Source of the DNA: Arthrinium phaeospermum | Lineage: Eukaryota; Ascomycota; Sordariomycetes; Amphisphaeriales; Apiosporaceae | Direction: 5' to 3' | DNA: 64,000 bases | Assembly (NCBI GenBank): GCA_006503535.1 | Contig: QYRS01000006.1 | Location: 248,001-312,000, forward strand | Shown here: in pieces, positions 46,182 to 58,271 of the stretch | Layout of the letters: every line of letters begins with the position of its first letter | Position numbering within the stretch: position 1 is the first letter of the stretch | The notes under the pieces: model-generated | Database searches by the model: none | The model's input: the letters and a program-made list of their open reading frames with translations, nothing else | What the model was told of the DNA's origin: nothing | Made by a program: the position numbers and the translations under genes

Positions 46182-47946
46182 CTGCTCTTTGAGGGCCTCG
46201 AACGTGGAAACCGCCAAAAGCGAAGGGCCCGTGGGAACGCGCATTTTAGGGCATGATTAATTTATTTTTACCATTAAGCTAATCAGCTACTTCGCTGGGG
46301 AGATTTGGGGCTATTGGGCTTAAGTACCAGGCAGACGTTCAAGGCCCGGTGCTGACTGGAAGTTAGGTTCGGGTGATGGATAGGTAGGAAGGGGGTGTGG
46401 GCGTGGAAGGTTTGATATGTTCCCTGGTTCACCCAAACTTACCGGTGGCACTCACCACCCGCACTCCCATCTGACACATATCAGAGCACTCACTGTATGT
46501 CTGTGTTGCTTCTTCCTATTTCCCTCTTCAGGACCGGGCTCGAGGCGCAGAGTCCCTCGATCTATCGGCTGACGAGATGAGGAAGCCTGCCTCGCCCACT
46601 CTCTTCTCGTGGCCGCCACGCGCATATTTCCCTTGCCAAACCGAGCGGAAGGAAACAAGCAAAACACTCAAGTGCCGCGAACATTGAGTGATGGGACGCA
46701 ACGATTTCCCCAGCGGCAACCCGCCGTGCCTCCTAGGGGAGTACCACATGAAAAGTGGTCAACCGCCTAGTTTCCCAGCCCTTGGCGAAAGCAGACATCG
46801 TCCCCGAAACCCCCTCTTGTCAACCGTCAGAAAAAGGGAAGAGAGACGCCTCGACGATGCGCTTGTCGTGCCTGCCGCCAACAGCATGCAGGCAGCGAAG
46901 AACCGACCGACCGTCTCCTTCCTTCCCCCTGACCATCAATCGGCGGGCATTCGCGAACCTTTGCCCCCAAAAGGCCGAAAAGGGGAAAGGGGGGAGGGAG
47001 ATACCTAGCAGTACGAGCGTATTGTATCCCCAAAAGCGCCCCCCCCCCTCACCCCGCCCCCCTTTATCCATCTCAGCAAACGAACGGGTCGTCCGTCTCC
47101 TTCTACCGCGATCCAGCGACTTGCGCCGCGCATCGAGTAAGAAGGCAATCAAGCAGCAGCAGCCTCCTCAGCTGTGCTTCCTTATCCGTCTTGGACCGTC
47201 GTGCGGTACGCCAGAGTCAACAGCCCGGCAAAAGTCCAGGGTATTAGGATCAAGTGTTTGTATGCGGGCTAGCCGGGGATCCCAAACGTGAACCAAAGCG
47301 ATTGAACGGCACAGCAAGTAAGTCCCGACCCTGCCCGGAGTGGGTGCTGGCATGCTCCCGTTCGGGTCTACTATTCGCCCCCCTGGAGGTCCGGCGTCGG
47401 GGCGCGGTCGAGTGACAGTCACACCATCGCCACCGTCGTGATACCTACCCAGGCCCTGTGCCAAGCGGCACGCATAGGCATCAAGCGAGCCTTGTCCAGC
47501 ACTGGCCTTTCGACACTGCCAGCAGTCGCAGCGTGGACGAACCCTGGTTGGCAATACAGACAGGTCAACGAATCAGCAAGCAAACACATATCTCACAAAA
47601 GCCTCCCCATGCAAAGTTGTCATTCATCATTTATCATAAATATTCGTTAATATTCGTTGCAACCTCTCTCGTCTGATACAGAAAAGTGTTCGTGCAGGAG
47701 ACACTTCGAGGATCGGCTACACCAACGACTTGCTTGGCCCACAAACAAGGGGCTAAACGCCGTTGCGCCCTCCCCGGTACCAGTTGGTGGTTGCTGGTTG
47801 ATATTGTTGTACAATGATGAGCAAATACCCATCCCCACGGCAAATGCGCGCGCTTAACTCATGAACCCGTTAAAACATAGCTTCCCAAAATTTGTCCCAC
47901 CGCCAGGCATAAAAGCCAAAAAAGAAACCCAGATGCAGCCGACTGT

Positions 47947-49456
47947 TTAGATGGGGGCGCAAGTGAATGCTCCACGAACGGAACCGTCGTCGTATTGCTT
48001 GATCTGTGGTGATTGGGTTAGCAACTTGTCTCGTGTTACTCAGGGGGTCAAATGGGATAAAACTTACGATATCAACAATCGCGGAGTAGGTACCAGCGAC
48101 GAGAGTGATCATTCCAATGATGAAGACGAGACCGTTGGCGATGGCGCTCCAGATGTTCTCCTTGGAGTACCAGTTGCCCTTCTTGATGAGCATGAACCAC
48201 ATCATGGCGGGGAAGTAGAAGGTGAAACCGGAGATGAACAGGGCGGAGCAGATGGCCAGAAGGTCGGAGAAGAAGGGGATGGCCTCAGCGATGACCCAGG
48301 CGATCAGGGTGATGGCGGTGATGAGGACCAACCACGAGATCCAGCCGCCCTTGGTGTTGATGAAGCGCTTGACATCGTTCTTGTACATGCGGCCGTGGAT
48401 GTAGCGACCGACAACGGTGGTGTTGATGGAACCCGAGATGAAGATGACGGGCAGGGCGACACCGAAGGCCACCTTGGACATCAGAGTGCCACCGGAGAGC
48501 AGGGCGGGGGACTTGACGTCGACACCGACAAAGGCGTAGATGAGAGCGCCGGTGACGGTGTAGATGAAGATCTCGATCAGGCCGAGAGCCCAGATGGACT
48601 TGACGTAGTCCTTGGGGGTGTGCATCTCGTCCATGAAGGAGAACTGGCAGACGGCGAAGCTGTAGGCAAAGACAATGTTGGTGACGGCTACGAAAGCCTC
48701 GGAGAAGGTGACGTTCTCCTTGGGCCATGCGGACCAGGCTGCCTGAGCAAGACCGCCCTCGGCGTGGCTGCCGGCGACACCGGTGGCCACAATGGTGATG
48801 AGGATGGCGGCAATGATGGAGACGAAATCGATGTAGCCCAGAATGGCCACCTCAGCGAACGAAGGCGGGACAGCCAGCGCGAGCAGGATGATGGCCGAGA
48901 CGACGCCGAAGACGACGGAGCAGGTGCCGTTGTTGGTGATGTTGAGGAACGCGATGGTGCCGGTGAGCGTGTGCGAGCCCACCAGGAAGGTCAATTGCAG
49001 GGTGAACATGGCACCAATGATCTCGTAACCCCAGCGACCCATCATCAGCTTTCCAGCATCGGCATAGTGAGAGACCTCGGGGAAGAGCAGCTTGACCTGT
49101 CCCACGACGTAACTGGTGTAGATGGCGATCAGACCGATGCCCACCGTCAGGATCACACCAGCCACCATGCCGAGCGTCGCGAAGGCGGACGGCACACTCA
49201 GACTGCCCAGGGCGATGGCCTCGACGATCAGGATGACCGTGAGGCGCTTCCAGCCGAGGCGGTGGAAATGAGCATCTCCCATGGCCGCCTTTTGCGCCTC
49301 CAACTCTGTGATCTGGCCGACTCCGTTGTCGACGGAGCTCTGCGACTCGGGTGCCGTCATCTTGACTCCGTCCTTCTCGCTCAGGTCGCTCGAGCCATTG
49401 GTCTTGGTGTCGGCCGAGGCCTGAAAGATGCCGTCGTCGTGGTTGCGTTCCTGCAT
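47947..49456 (-). CDS. mtr: neutral amino acid permease, MTR-like
   Basis: Plasma membrane proton symporter of the amino acid/auxin permease (AAAP) family, close to Neurospora MTR (neutral aliphatic and aromatic amino acids, system N). Two exons, 49456-48068 and 48003-47947, with a 64-base intron (GTAAGT, GCTAAC, CACAG), give 481 aa. Residues 1-60 are a hydrophilic cytosolic tail. HFHRLGWKRLTVILIVEAIA begins the first of about 11 membrane helices. Strong signature segments are VPSAFATLGMVAGVILTVGI, LTGTIAFLNITNNGTCSVVF (a possible N-glycosylation site), FAEVAILGYIDFVSI, SFAVCQFSFMDEMHTPKDY and WVIAEAIPFFSDLLAICSAL. The last exon encodes 18 residues ending GAFTCAPI, as in MTR. I rejected the in-frame extension to 49561 because MQERNHDDG matches the tail style. 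Orthology to mtr is likely; substrate range is inferred. Confidence 0.93.
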
Positions 49457-52400
49457 TATGGCGGTGCTAGGAAGGGTGTTGAAATAAGGTTGGCTCTGCC
49501 TCGGGGATGCGTGACAAATATAGAACTGCGGCACGCGACAAGAGAGCGAAACACGCAACACAACGGGGCAGCGGTATATTAAAAGAGCGCTGGGGGGAAG
49601 GGGAGGGGGATAAGCGACAGAGGCAGACGACGGAACAGAGAGAGTTGAGACTCGGGGAGGATTCTCTGGCGTAAAATTTATTCCAGAGACTCCAGCGCCT
49701 CTTAAATGCGGCCGAAGTAGTAACGATCAAAACGAGCCCTAGGTGGGTCGGGATTTAGTCGTGCTGCATATCTCTTCCCCTCCGGGGGCGCCGTTCAAGC
49801 TGGGTCGGTAGTCAGGCATGGCTGTAACAGGGTGGCCGGGCTGTTATCTGCAAGCGAAACACGGACGGGGACCACGGTTCGAGCAACATGGCTCATCTCG
49901 TCGATCCGGTTTTTTTTCTTCGGCCTGCCAGATTCCCACGCATTCCTCCTCTCAGTCAGCAACCAGCGCGCGGGCAATTGGGGCCCTGCCTCGGTCGGCT
50001 CCTGACCGACGCGCCGACTAGACAAAGCGGTGGCGGGAAAACCCTCTTTGAGGGGCCCCATTGTAATCAATCCCTCAGCAACTCGACTCAACACATCTCT
50101 CTCCTCAATGGATCTCGTGTGCCCATCTCGCCCATAAACAAAGTTGCGACGCAACCGAGTAGACGGAGTCAACCGGCTGATCGGGACTGAATAGGGTCTG
50201 AATGTCGTTTCTGATTACCTTTCGGTTTGTCATAGGCTGTGGTTAGTCGGGCTGATCGTGCAGTCCCATCTCGTGAATGGCAGGCATGGCTCGAGATGGG
50301 CGCTGGCCCCATGTGGGCATCTCCCAGATTGAACCACGGGCGTTTTCGCGGCCTTGCTCAGTTAGGCTCTCGCAGCCGGGCCAGCGTGTGCCAGGAATCC
50401 ATCGGGGCAGACAATAAAAAAAAAGTCGTACCAGCGTTCGCTGATGAGAGTGGGCCTGTGACGCGGGGCGAGGGTTTCTGTTACCTCACCAATTCCACCG
50501 CGAGGCCGCAGAGTGGCTTTGCTCCGAAGGGGGGCGAGTCATTTCTGGTCATGTCTTCGTGTTCGTCACCATTTGTCTAATCTGGTCCGGCTCCTGCTGC
50601 GATTTGTGGGCATGCGGGGGAAGGGCCAGGAACCCAATCTTCAGCCAGGCAGTTGGACGAGGGATCCGACAAGTTGGTTCATGCAAGAGTCAAAAAGAGT
50701 CGCGTGCGAGGAAGATGACGGGCACCTATATGTATTGCTGCCAGTCATTGCCAAGGGCCAGCACCTCCGACTGGTCGGAACCCCAGATAGAGTTCCTGGG
50801 GGTCATGCGCCACTAGCAAGGCAGCCTAATGTACACGTTGGCATATCTCCAAGTCTTGAGAGGGGACCAAGACGGACGAGATAGGTAGGTGCAAGATGCT
50901 GGAGCCGGTGAATTGGCCCGGAGCAGTGGAGGCTAAGAAATGAGGCTGCTTGGCTGGACCAAGATGGCGAGGGTTGGAGATAACGTCCCTTGTCCACCGG
51001 CCGTCGGGGGAAGCATGAGCCAGGGGATGCACCAGGGGCACGACAGAAGCTTAAAACTACTGGCCGGCCTAAGGAGGATTAGGCTGCGATAAGCACGCCG
51101 GACAATGGTCGGATGGCAGAGATAAGCAGAGATAGGCTCTGGACCCCCTGAAGGCTCCCCCTGTCGCACCTTCTCGACAGCGCCCAGAGGACCACCTTTT
51201 CCAATGCACCCCGACATTCGGTGGGTTCTCGCTAAGGAGCATGGACGCGGAGAGACTGGCAGTTGACCAACTCCTCCAGCATTTTGTACGTAAAAGAAAA
51301 GCTAGATCTTGGTTGGCGTTGACGTATTGACCATTTGCGCCTATCTCCTGTCGCATTCAGAGCATGGTGCAGCGCGTGACACTCTGTTTCCATGGGAGGT
51401 TTGGCTGGGACGCCTTGGACCCTGGCAGCGATTGCCAGAATTGACATCACTAGCACGAGGCCCTCAGCGCCAGCTCCATTCTTGGCGCAACAATTCTGCT
51501 GTGCTTGCTCCAGCAGCAGCTCTGCTTTGCTCCAGCAGGGGTGGCTCCTGTACCGGCGATAAGCGGTTCCGCGACTGATGTCAGCCATCGGTGTGAGCCA
51601 ACTCCAATTGGCGCACACCGCATTCCCATTTTTCGAACCTGCTACCGGCTAGCGAGCGGCGAAGATAGTGACCGCCCAGCCGCCCTCAGCCAATTGCCTT
51701 GACACATTGAGCTGACCATTCATTACTTAACATGGATATCAACCAGCGCAGAGTGGGTTCCACGGATCCATCCAATTGTTCTGGCTGCGGTTCTGGCCGC
51801 CGTCTGGCCGTCCTTCTCGACCATCGTCGCGTGTCAAATAAAAAAAATGTTCATGCCTTATTGGCTGCCGGTATTAGATCAATGGACTGCTACTATCGTC
51901 GGACCATTCCCAAAAGCCCAGACTCCAGACTCGCTTTTCTCACGCGCCAGGCGCGGATATAGCCACGAAAGATGGGGAAGTCGGGGAAATCTTCCAAATT
52001 CAGCATGCGTTGGACATTAGGAAGGAGCGATGGGCAAGATAAGACGAGACGGCAGCCAAAACCGCGTGTTCACCATCCCGTGATTCCCGTTCGCCGTGGT
52101 TTGGTGATCGACTCGTGATTTCATTTCCCTGGGTGCATGTAACCTGCACCTGCAGCTTCCATAAGCCATGATCATTCGACACCCAACTCCGTTTGTCTTG
52201 GAAATGCCTACATGTATTCATCTACAAACACCGATTACCTGCATGCACAGCTGTACAATCTGGGCGGCGGGATATGCTGCTTTCCCTTGTTGGCCGTCCT
52301 GTAACACGTCGTAGAAGGCCGATCGAAGGGCTTCAGAAAAAATTCGAGATGCCAGGGACTGCGGTGGCTGCCGGCTACCGGCATCCGGCACCTTCCCCGA

Positions 52401-55400
52401 CCGCACTGAGATCTCCCAACCTCAGACATCATCGTCAGATTCTGCAGCAGGCCAATGCAATATCGCTCGCCCGTGCTATATCTGATGCCATCGACATAGT
52501 AGACGCAATGTCGGGAATGCACCCGCGCCACCTGTATCCTACCTACAGCTTTCCATCTTCAGCTCGACGCACCTGCGCTAAGAGGCAATATTAGACGAGC
52601 GAGTTCCAGCATCTACCGGCACAACCCGCATGTCATGTGCCCTCATCTCCTCCGTGAACCCTCCAAGCGTTGCCCTCTTCAGTACCGAGCAACATGGACG
52701 GTTCCCACAAGGCTTATCATGATCCTACATCAATCCACTCGCTCCATTGCCTCCTCCGTTGCTCCTTCATTAAATGGGCTCCCGGACATGGCACGATTCC
52801 TTATCGGCTTACAAGTACATATTTGACCATATGTGATGAGACTGAGGGTCCACTTCGTCGTGAATTGGACTCCTACTGCATCAAGAGGTCGGATTAGGCA
52901 TGGCCGTGAATGCCTAGGACACGAGGTACAGATTGGGATATTCAACACGACACGCCGAGGAACCCCCTCTCCGAGCTGAGCCATAGATCTGCGACGACGT
53001 GAAAGACATGTCTTGGTTCCCAGAGATTCGCTCCAGACAGACAGGTTGGCGGCGGGGACTGGTAATATCCTATTCGGCCTCCCGAAACAGTCGCGCCCTT
53101 CAGCCTATTGATAGCAGAATCATGTATCAGCTGCGAAGAGAGAGAGAGAGCGAGCTGAAGATGACAGGGGACCGGCTCATGCAAAGATTGACGTACGGAA
53201 CTACTGAACTGACAATATCCTCAGCACCGACATAGGAAGATGTAGGTGCAGGTCGTCCGTCCCCCAAGGTCGACTACATTGAAATGAGTACAGTAAGTCA
53301 GCAAGCAGGCAAGTACCTCTAGTAAGTTGCATTCGTTCTACTTGGGGCAATGGTCACTGCACGCCAATTTCTCAATATAGTAACTGCTTCGCCCCGCTTC
53401 CAATTGGCCAGACCGCGGCCAAATCACCAGCTCAACGATCAGAGACAGATGCCTCCCTGCAGCCAATCAGACCAGACCATGACCCCCTCGTCCCACGCTA
53501 CACCGGGTGGCTGCATGGCCGCTGTGCGACCGTGGAAGGCAGCCCACTGCCGCCGTCCGCTGCAGGACTGGAGGAGGGTGGGAGGATTGAAATCTCCGCT
53601 GTCCTCTCGGGTCTACTTGCGCCTGGTGTATCTGCTGCTGCTGCTGCTGCCAATCGATCAAAGAATCGCGCCGACATCGAGATACTACCCTATGCACCAG
53701 GCGTTTTCATGTCTCTCGGCGACGGCCCTCCACGAACCGGTCGATGACTAAACGGTGTACCATCTGAGTACAGTATCTCAAGTCTGTCTTAGGTCTCACG
53801 TGGGGGCCGTCCGTCGCGGCCGTTTCTAGGTGAGGAACGACTCAGAGTCTACTGGCTAATACTTGTAGACGCCAAGTCGATGTCATTCGCATGTCCTCGA
53901 TTGAAGTGTAGGCCAAGAAGTACGAGCTTGCTTCGCACCACCTGTCCCGGGTCTGAACCCGGTCTGTCTGCCTCCAACCTCGGAGTTTGACATGTTACCT
54001 ACCTTCCTACATATGTAGGTACGGAACAGGGGCAATGGTGCAGGCCAGCGTGGAAGGCTTCGATTGGCCTCTCTCCCCGCAGCGACAGCAATCACCTCCT
54101 CGCAGAACCGGGTTCGCGGAGAAAGGGTATGTCTGAGTCTGAGCCACCACGGAATAGGCAAGCAGCTCGAAGCTACGGAGGCGTTTGAGACCCCGGCTGG
54201 ACATGGGCGGGCGGAGGGAGCCCCCGATTTGCTTGAATCTGTCAATGACACCTCGTGGCGCCCCCTTTCGTATCGCCTATCTGCGCCTATCGAGAAAATC
54301 TAGATGACATGATCCGTGCTGGCCAGCCCTGTAGCAGGGTCCCGGCTATGTACGTTGCGCCGTCGCGAGCCATTGTCCCGGCCAATCAAGGCACGCGCTT
54401 ATGCGCCTGTCAACCGTCGCCCTCTTCTGCAAGACACGCTGAACGCTTTCCCACGTGCCAGGATATGCAAACTGGACAACGGGAAGGCCTGTCTTCTCCC
54501 CCCCTACTAGTCCATTTTCCCAACCAAGTATCTTCTTCGTCTGGCGAATCGGATCGCCCAGTAGCATTGGTTTGTCGGCAATCTGTCGAGCTCGTCCGTT
54601 CTTCCTCGCTCGCCTTCGAGAGATAGCGAGAGAGAGGGGGGGAAGTCAAAAGTTGAGAGTTGAGAAGTGACAGGTCAACAACCACAAGAAAATGTCATAA
54701 GTTGACCGGGCCGTCTATCATGTCCTGTTGTGGTTGGCCAATCTTTGGGTGCACATACAATTTTTTCTTCCCCAACACGAACCCGCCCGTGGAGGAAAGA
54801 CGCCTCTAGAGAACGCGCCCGAAACGATGCATCTCGGGGCAGAACCCGGGGCGCCTTTACAGGTACACGCGTTTCTTGCCTCGCCCAACATGCAAGCGGT
54901 GGCCTCATGTGAGTATTCGAATCGACCTTCCTTGACATGTCCTGGAGTGAAGGTCAAAGAGGGGGGATAAAGGCACAACAACCAGCAACATTTTGTCTCA
55001 GCTGACCCCCACGACGACAGCTACATCGATACATGCCCGCCTGGGAGTGAGTTACCACAGCAGACACAAGGGAGAAGGGGTACAGCAATGCTTGCAAGCT
55101 AATTACTGTCAGTTGTTCCGGGGACAGAAGACGTTACGCCTTCTTCTGCAAGTGAGGAGTCGTGTAACTGTTAGAGAAGGCAGTTGTCAGAGGCACGCCG
55201 TTTGCCCTGTGCTTGATGCGTGCGCGTCGTCGAACTGGGCTATTGGCTTGCCGCCAAGAGAGAGAAAAAGATCTCCCCACCATAGTACTGGTGGCCACCG
55301 TAACCGTAACCGTCACCAACAACAACACCACCACCGCTTTTGGAGGGCAGCAAGCAAACATGACAGATGCAGCACGCTGCTGCTGCTGCTACTACACTTT

Positions 55401-57616
55401 CTTCAACGGCGCGGCCCTTTTCTGTTTGTTTGCTTGCCCGGCTGCATTCGTTTCTGGGTTGAGGAAGCAACCATCGTCCTATTTTTCCTTCCCCTCCCCC
55501 TCTTCCACACAATAACACGTCTGGCCCCCCTCCCCTGCTGCAGAAGAACCTTGGACTTCATTTGGCCATGACCCAACGGCTTCTTTCGCACTGCATGGCC
55601 CAGAATGTCTCTAGGAATCGCAGGGAAGCTTCCCCGGTGAGATTCCGTTTGTCCTGGGGAGTACATGCCTACCTGCCCCTTCAGTCATGGCCCCCATGTC
55701 CTTGGCAAATGTATGTAGGTAGGGACTCCGCTTGCCTGGCACAAGAAGTCTAGAAGACGTGTACCCGGAATCCTGAGCCCATAGTTGCGCTGTGTTTTCG
55801 CTTGGAAATCAGCTACATCCTCTTCTTTATGGATGACGACGTCTTGCGTCATGCGTTTGCTGGGAGTCTTCGTCAAGCAGGTCGCTCGTAAGGTAGGTAA
55901 GTACACCTGATAGGCAGGCATCTGGCTGCTGGGAGACACCACAGTGGTTACGCTGTCTTACCGTGCGTTTGCCTCTCCAGTGAGACGAAGAAGGTATTGG
56001 TCATGGTCGAAGGATATCACATCACCGTCCAGTTCTCCATCACCATGTTTGCCCAGGCCTCCTGCCCCAATCTGGGAGATCTGTCCCTCTCGCCCAAGTT
56101 CCCAAGGATCTTCGTTATCTGTCACTTGCTTGGCCTCACCATCGCTTCGCACAACACGTTACTCCGTGGATCGCATACAGACCTGGCATACCGGTTGAGA
56201 GGTCAGGCTATTCGGCTTCGCCTCCCCGGCCCAAGAGTACATGCACATACACACATACATAGCATGGGTTGATACAGTGCATGTACCATATGGCCAGGCC
56301 GGCGGAGCGGAGAAGCTGGGAGTATTCGGGCAGTGATTTCAAATCTCTCTCTCTTTCTTGCCTCCCAATTTCCAGGGTCTCGATGAGCGAGATGTCTGGT
56401 TTCAGCTTACGGGTCACTGGGGTTGTCGGATCTCGTTACACAAGATTGCGTACGATTCTCCTTCTGCCAATTTTCCTCTTCTGCTCATGTACCTCACTCC
56501 CTCCCCTACCTCTCTCTCTCTCGTGGCCTTGTCTCGACCGCGCCTGAGGTACATGGACTACATCCCCTGCACATCATTTGTACCTGGCAGGTGACGCTTG
56601 CCCAGGGTGATGACGCCAGCTGTCATTGGACCGCCCCCGGCGTGTATGTGTTGTGAGACCGGATCAGCCCACCCGCCCGCGCTACCTAGGCCACCTTACT
56701 ACCTTACTCAATCTCAAGACGAACTGGCGAGGGAGAGGGGGGCTGGCCAATCCCCGGGCGGCTGTTCTGAGGATCGCCGCTGGGATCATTCAGCGTCTTC
56801 CCCCTACCTACCCCCAATTCTCCCACCTCTGGGTATCAGTATTAGCCTGCCGCTGTCAGGTATCATCCATCTTCCCACGGCCGCGAGATTCCAGATTCGC
56901 TCCAAGACACTTTTGACATGTAAGCTGAAGAAGACACCGGCCCAATCTCTGGCACATGGCTCTGGGTGGGTCTCCTGCACGTAAGGGGAGCCACCCCAGC
57001 GTCGGAAAGCGGCATTTCATGTGTACCCTCTCTGGACTGCCTGTCGATCATTGCAAGTACATATGATGGATGACTGGGCAAGATGCTGTGAATCGTCTCC
57101 TAGAACATTACGAAAATTTTGCTGGTGCGAGTTACATGGCGACCATGGCCCGATTGTGATGTTCAGTCCCAGCATTGCAAACACAGCTCTTCTTCATGGG
57201 GGTTTGACTCTCTTTCGGTCTCGGTCTTTGCCTTCATATGCCCTCCCCCTCTTCTTCCGCCATTCCGAGTGACACGAGGTATAACAACCGAAGAGGTATG
57301 GGACTTGCAGCCTCGTTTATCCTCGCTTTTCCAACCACTACTAACACCACCATCTTCTTCACCTCTCTCCTATTTCTCTATCCTCTCTCCACCCAACCCC
57401 GTGCACCATCCCATTAGAGGAAACTTCAACCGCGTTCTGCAAACTTGGCCATATCCCAAGTCTGACCAGACCTCTTGATGAAACACTCTCGAGTCTTACA
57501 ATAAGAGCGCAATCTGGCCAAGGAAGCTTGACATTGAACCAAGCTGACCAACTTCAGGGCGACTTGCCGAGGAAAGAGAAAAAAAGCCCACCTGTGCAGC
57601 ACCACTTACACTTACC

Positions 57617-57643
57617 TGTGTGTGCGTGTGTATGTGTGTGTGT
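57617..57643. repeat. TG-rich dinucleotide repeat
   Basis: TGTGTGTGCGTGTGTATGTGTGTGTGT, about 630 bases upstream of the Zn2Cys6 start codon. Confidence 0.7.
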
Positions 57644-58010
57644 CAAACATTTGAACCCCCAGTCGAACACGCCACCCCTGCTTCGGCCCTTTGCAATAGA
57701 CAGGCAGGCAGACGGACAATACTCTTGCTGCTGCGTCTCGCTCTGGATCTTGCACCTCTCCCACCATCTATCTCAGTCTCTCACTCGCCTGCGGACCCAG
57801 ATTAGGAACGACATCAGCCCCGGTGACGACGGGCATCAACATAACACAAGCACCGGCGGCTACCTTGTCCCCTTTTTGCAGTTATTACCATTTTATTTTT
57901 ATCTTTTTTTGATTATTTTATTTTCGGGGGCTGTGACGAACGCTGTCTCTGCCTCTTGTACAGGCAGAGGACCGATCGAAGAAACCCTGACTAACACACC
58001 CATCACTCTC

Positions 58011-58030
58011 TCGCTCGCTCGCTCGCTCGC
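58011..58030. repeat. (TCGC)n tetranucleotide repeat
   Basis: Five tandem copies of TCGC upstream of the Zn2Cys6 gene. Confidence 0.8.
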
Positions 58031-58210
58031 TTGCTCTCACCCCATCCGCGCGCGCCCCGCCCCTTTTACACACATACAATACCTTTTTATATTACAGCAC
58101 GCACCGGGCCGCCCACGCGCGCGCGCGCACGTACGCACGCATTTGCTCAAGGGCGCCAGCCGAAAGGGACGACGACTCTCCTGAAGAATAAAAGAGAGCG
58201 AGAAGAAATA

Positions 58211-58258
58211 TCTTTTTTTCTCCTCCTTCCCCCCCCCTTCTCTTCCCCCCCTTTTCCT
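58211..58258 (+). promoter_or_regulatory. 48-base polypyrimidine tract before the Zn2Cys6 start
   Basis: Pure C/T run, with C tracts, ending 13 bases before the ATG at 58272. It may mark a transcription start or a leader element; that reading is inferred. The complementary strand is polypurine. Confidence 0.4.
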
Positions 58259-58271
58259 GCCCTTCTTCACC

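Larger units (their letters stand above)
40811..47946. other. 7.1 kb region without a recognisable gene
   Basis: It lies upstream of the DUF3455 gene and downstream of the permease gene. Open frames are short (up to 178 codons near 46755-47291), with composition like random GC-balanced sequence and no family matches. It contains a small hairpin (42310-42328), several CCTA/TAGG runs, a polypurine tract (46097-46181) and C runs near 47,040-47,070. I saw no transposase, reverse transcriptase or tRNA. Confidence 0.45.
49457..58271. other. 8.8 kb divergent region between mtr and the Zn2Cys6 gene
   Basis: The largest gene-free stretch. The permease and the transcription factor face away from each other, so both promoters are inside it. 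Open frames are short and unbiased. There are scattered TAGG/CCTA runs (53997-54023, 55714-55723, 55891-55900), a CTG run near 53632-53652, and TG, TCGC and pyrimidine runs close to the right end. No transposon or RNA gene was recognised. It may hold a long leader or non-coding transcripts. Confidence 0.45.

Noticed and set aside
46755..47291. 178-codon open frame
   Set aside because: It shows no domain, no codon bias and no leader. Its Ser/Pro/Arg composition fits random translation of CT- and C-rich DNA.
47951..49582. 543-codon plus-strand open frame
   Set aside because: Antisense to the permease gene. Its Gly/Asp/Glu-rich sequence is what the opposite strand of hydrophobic codons gives.
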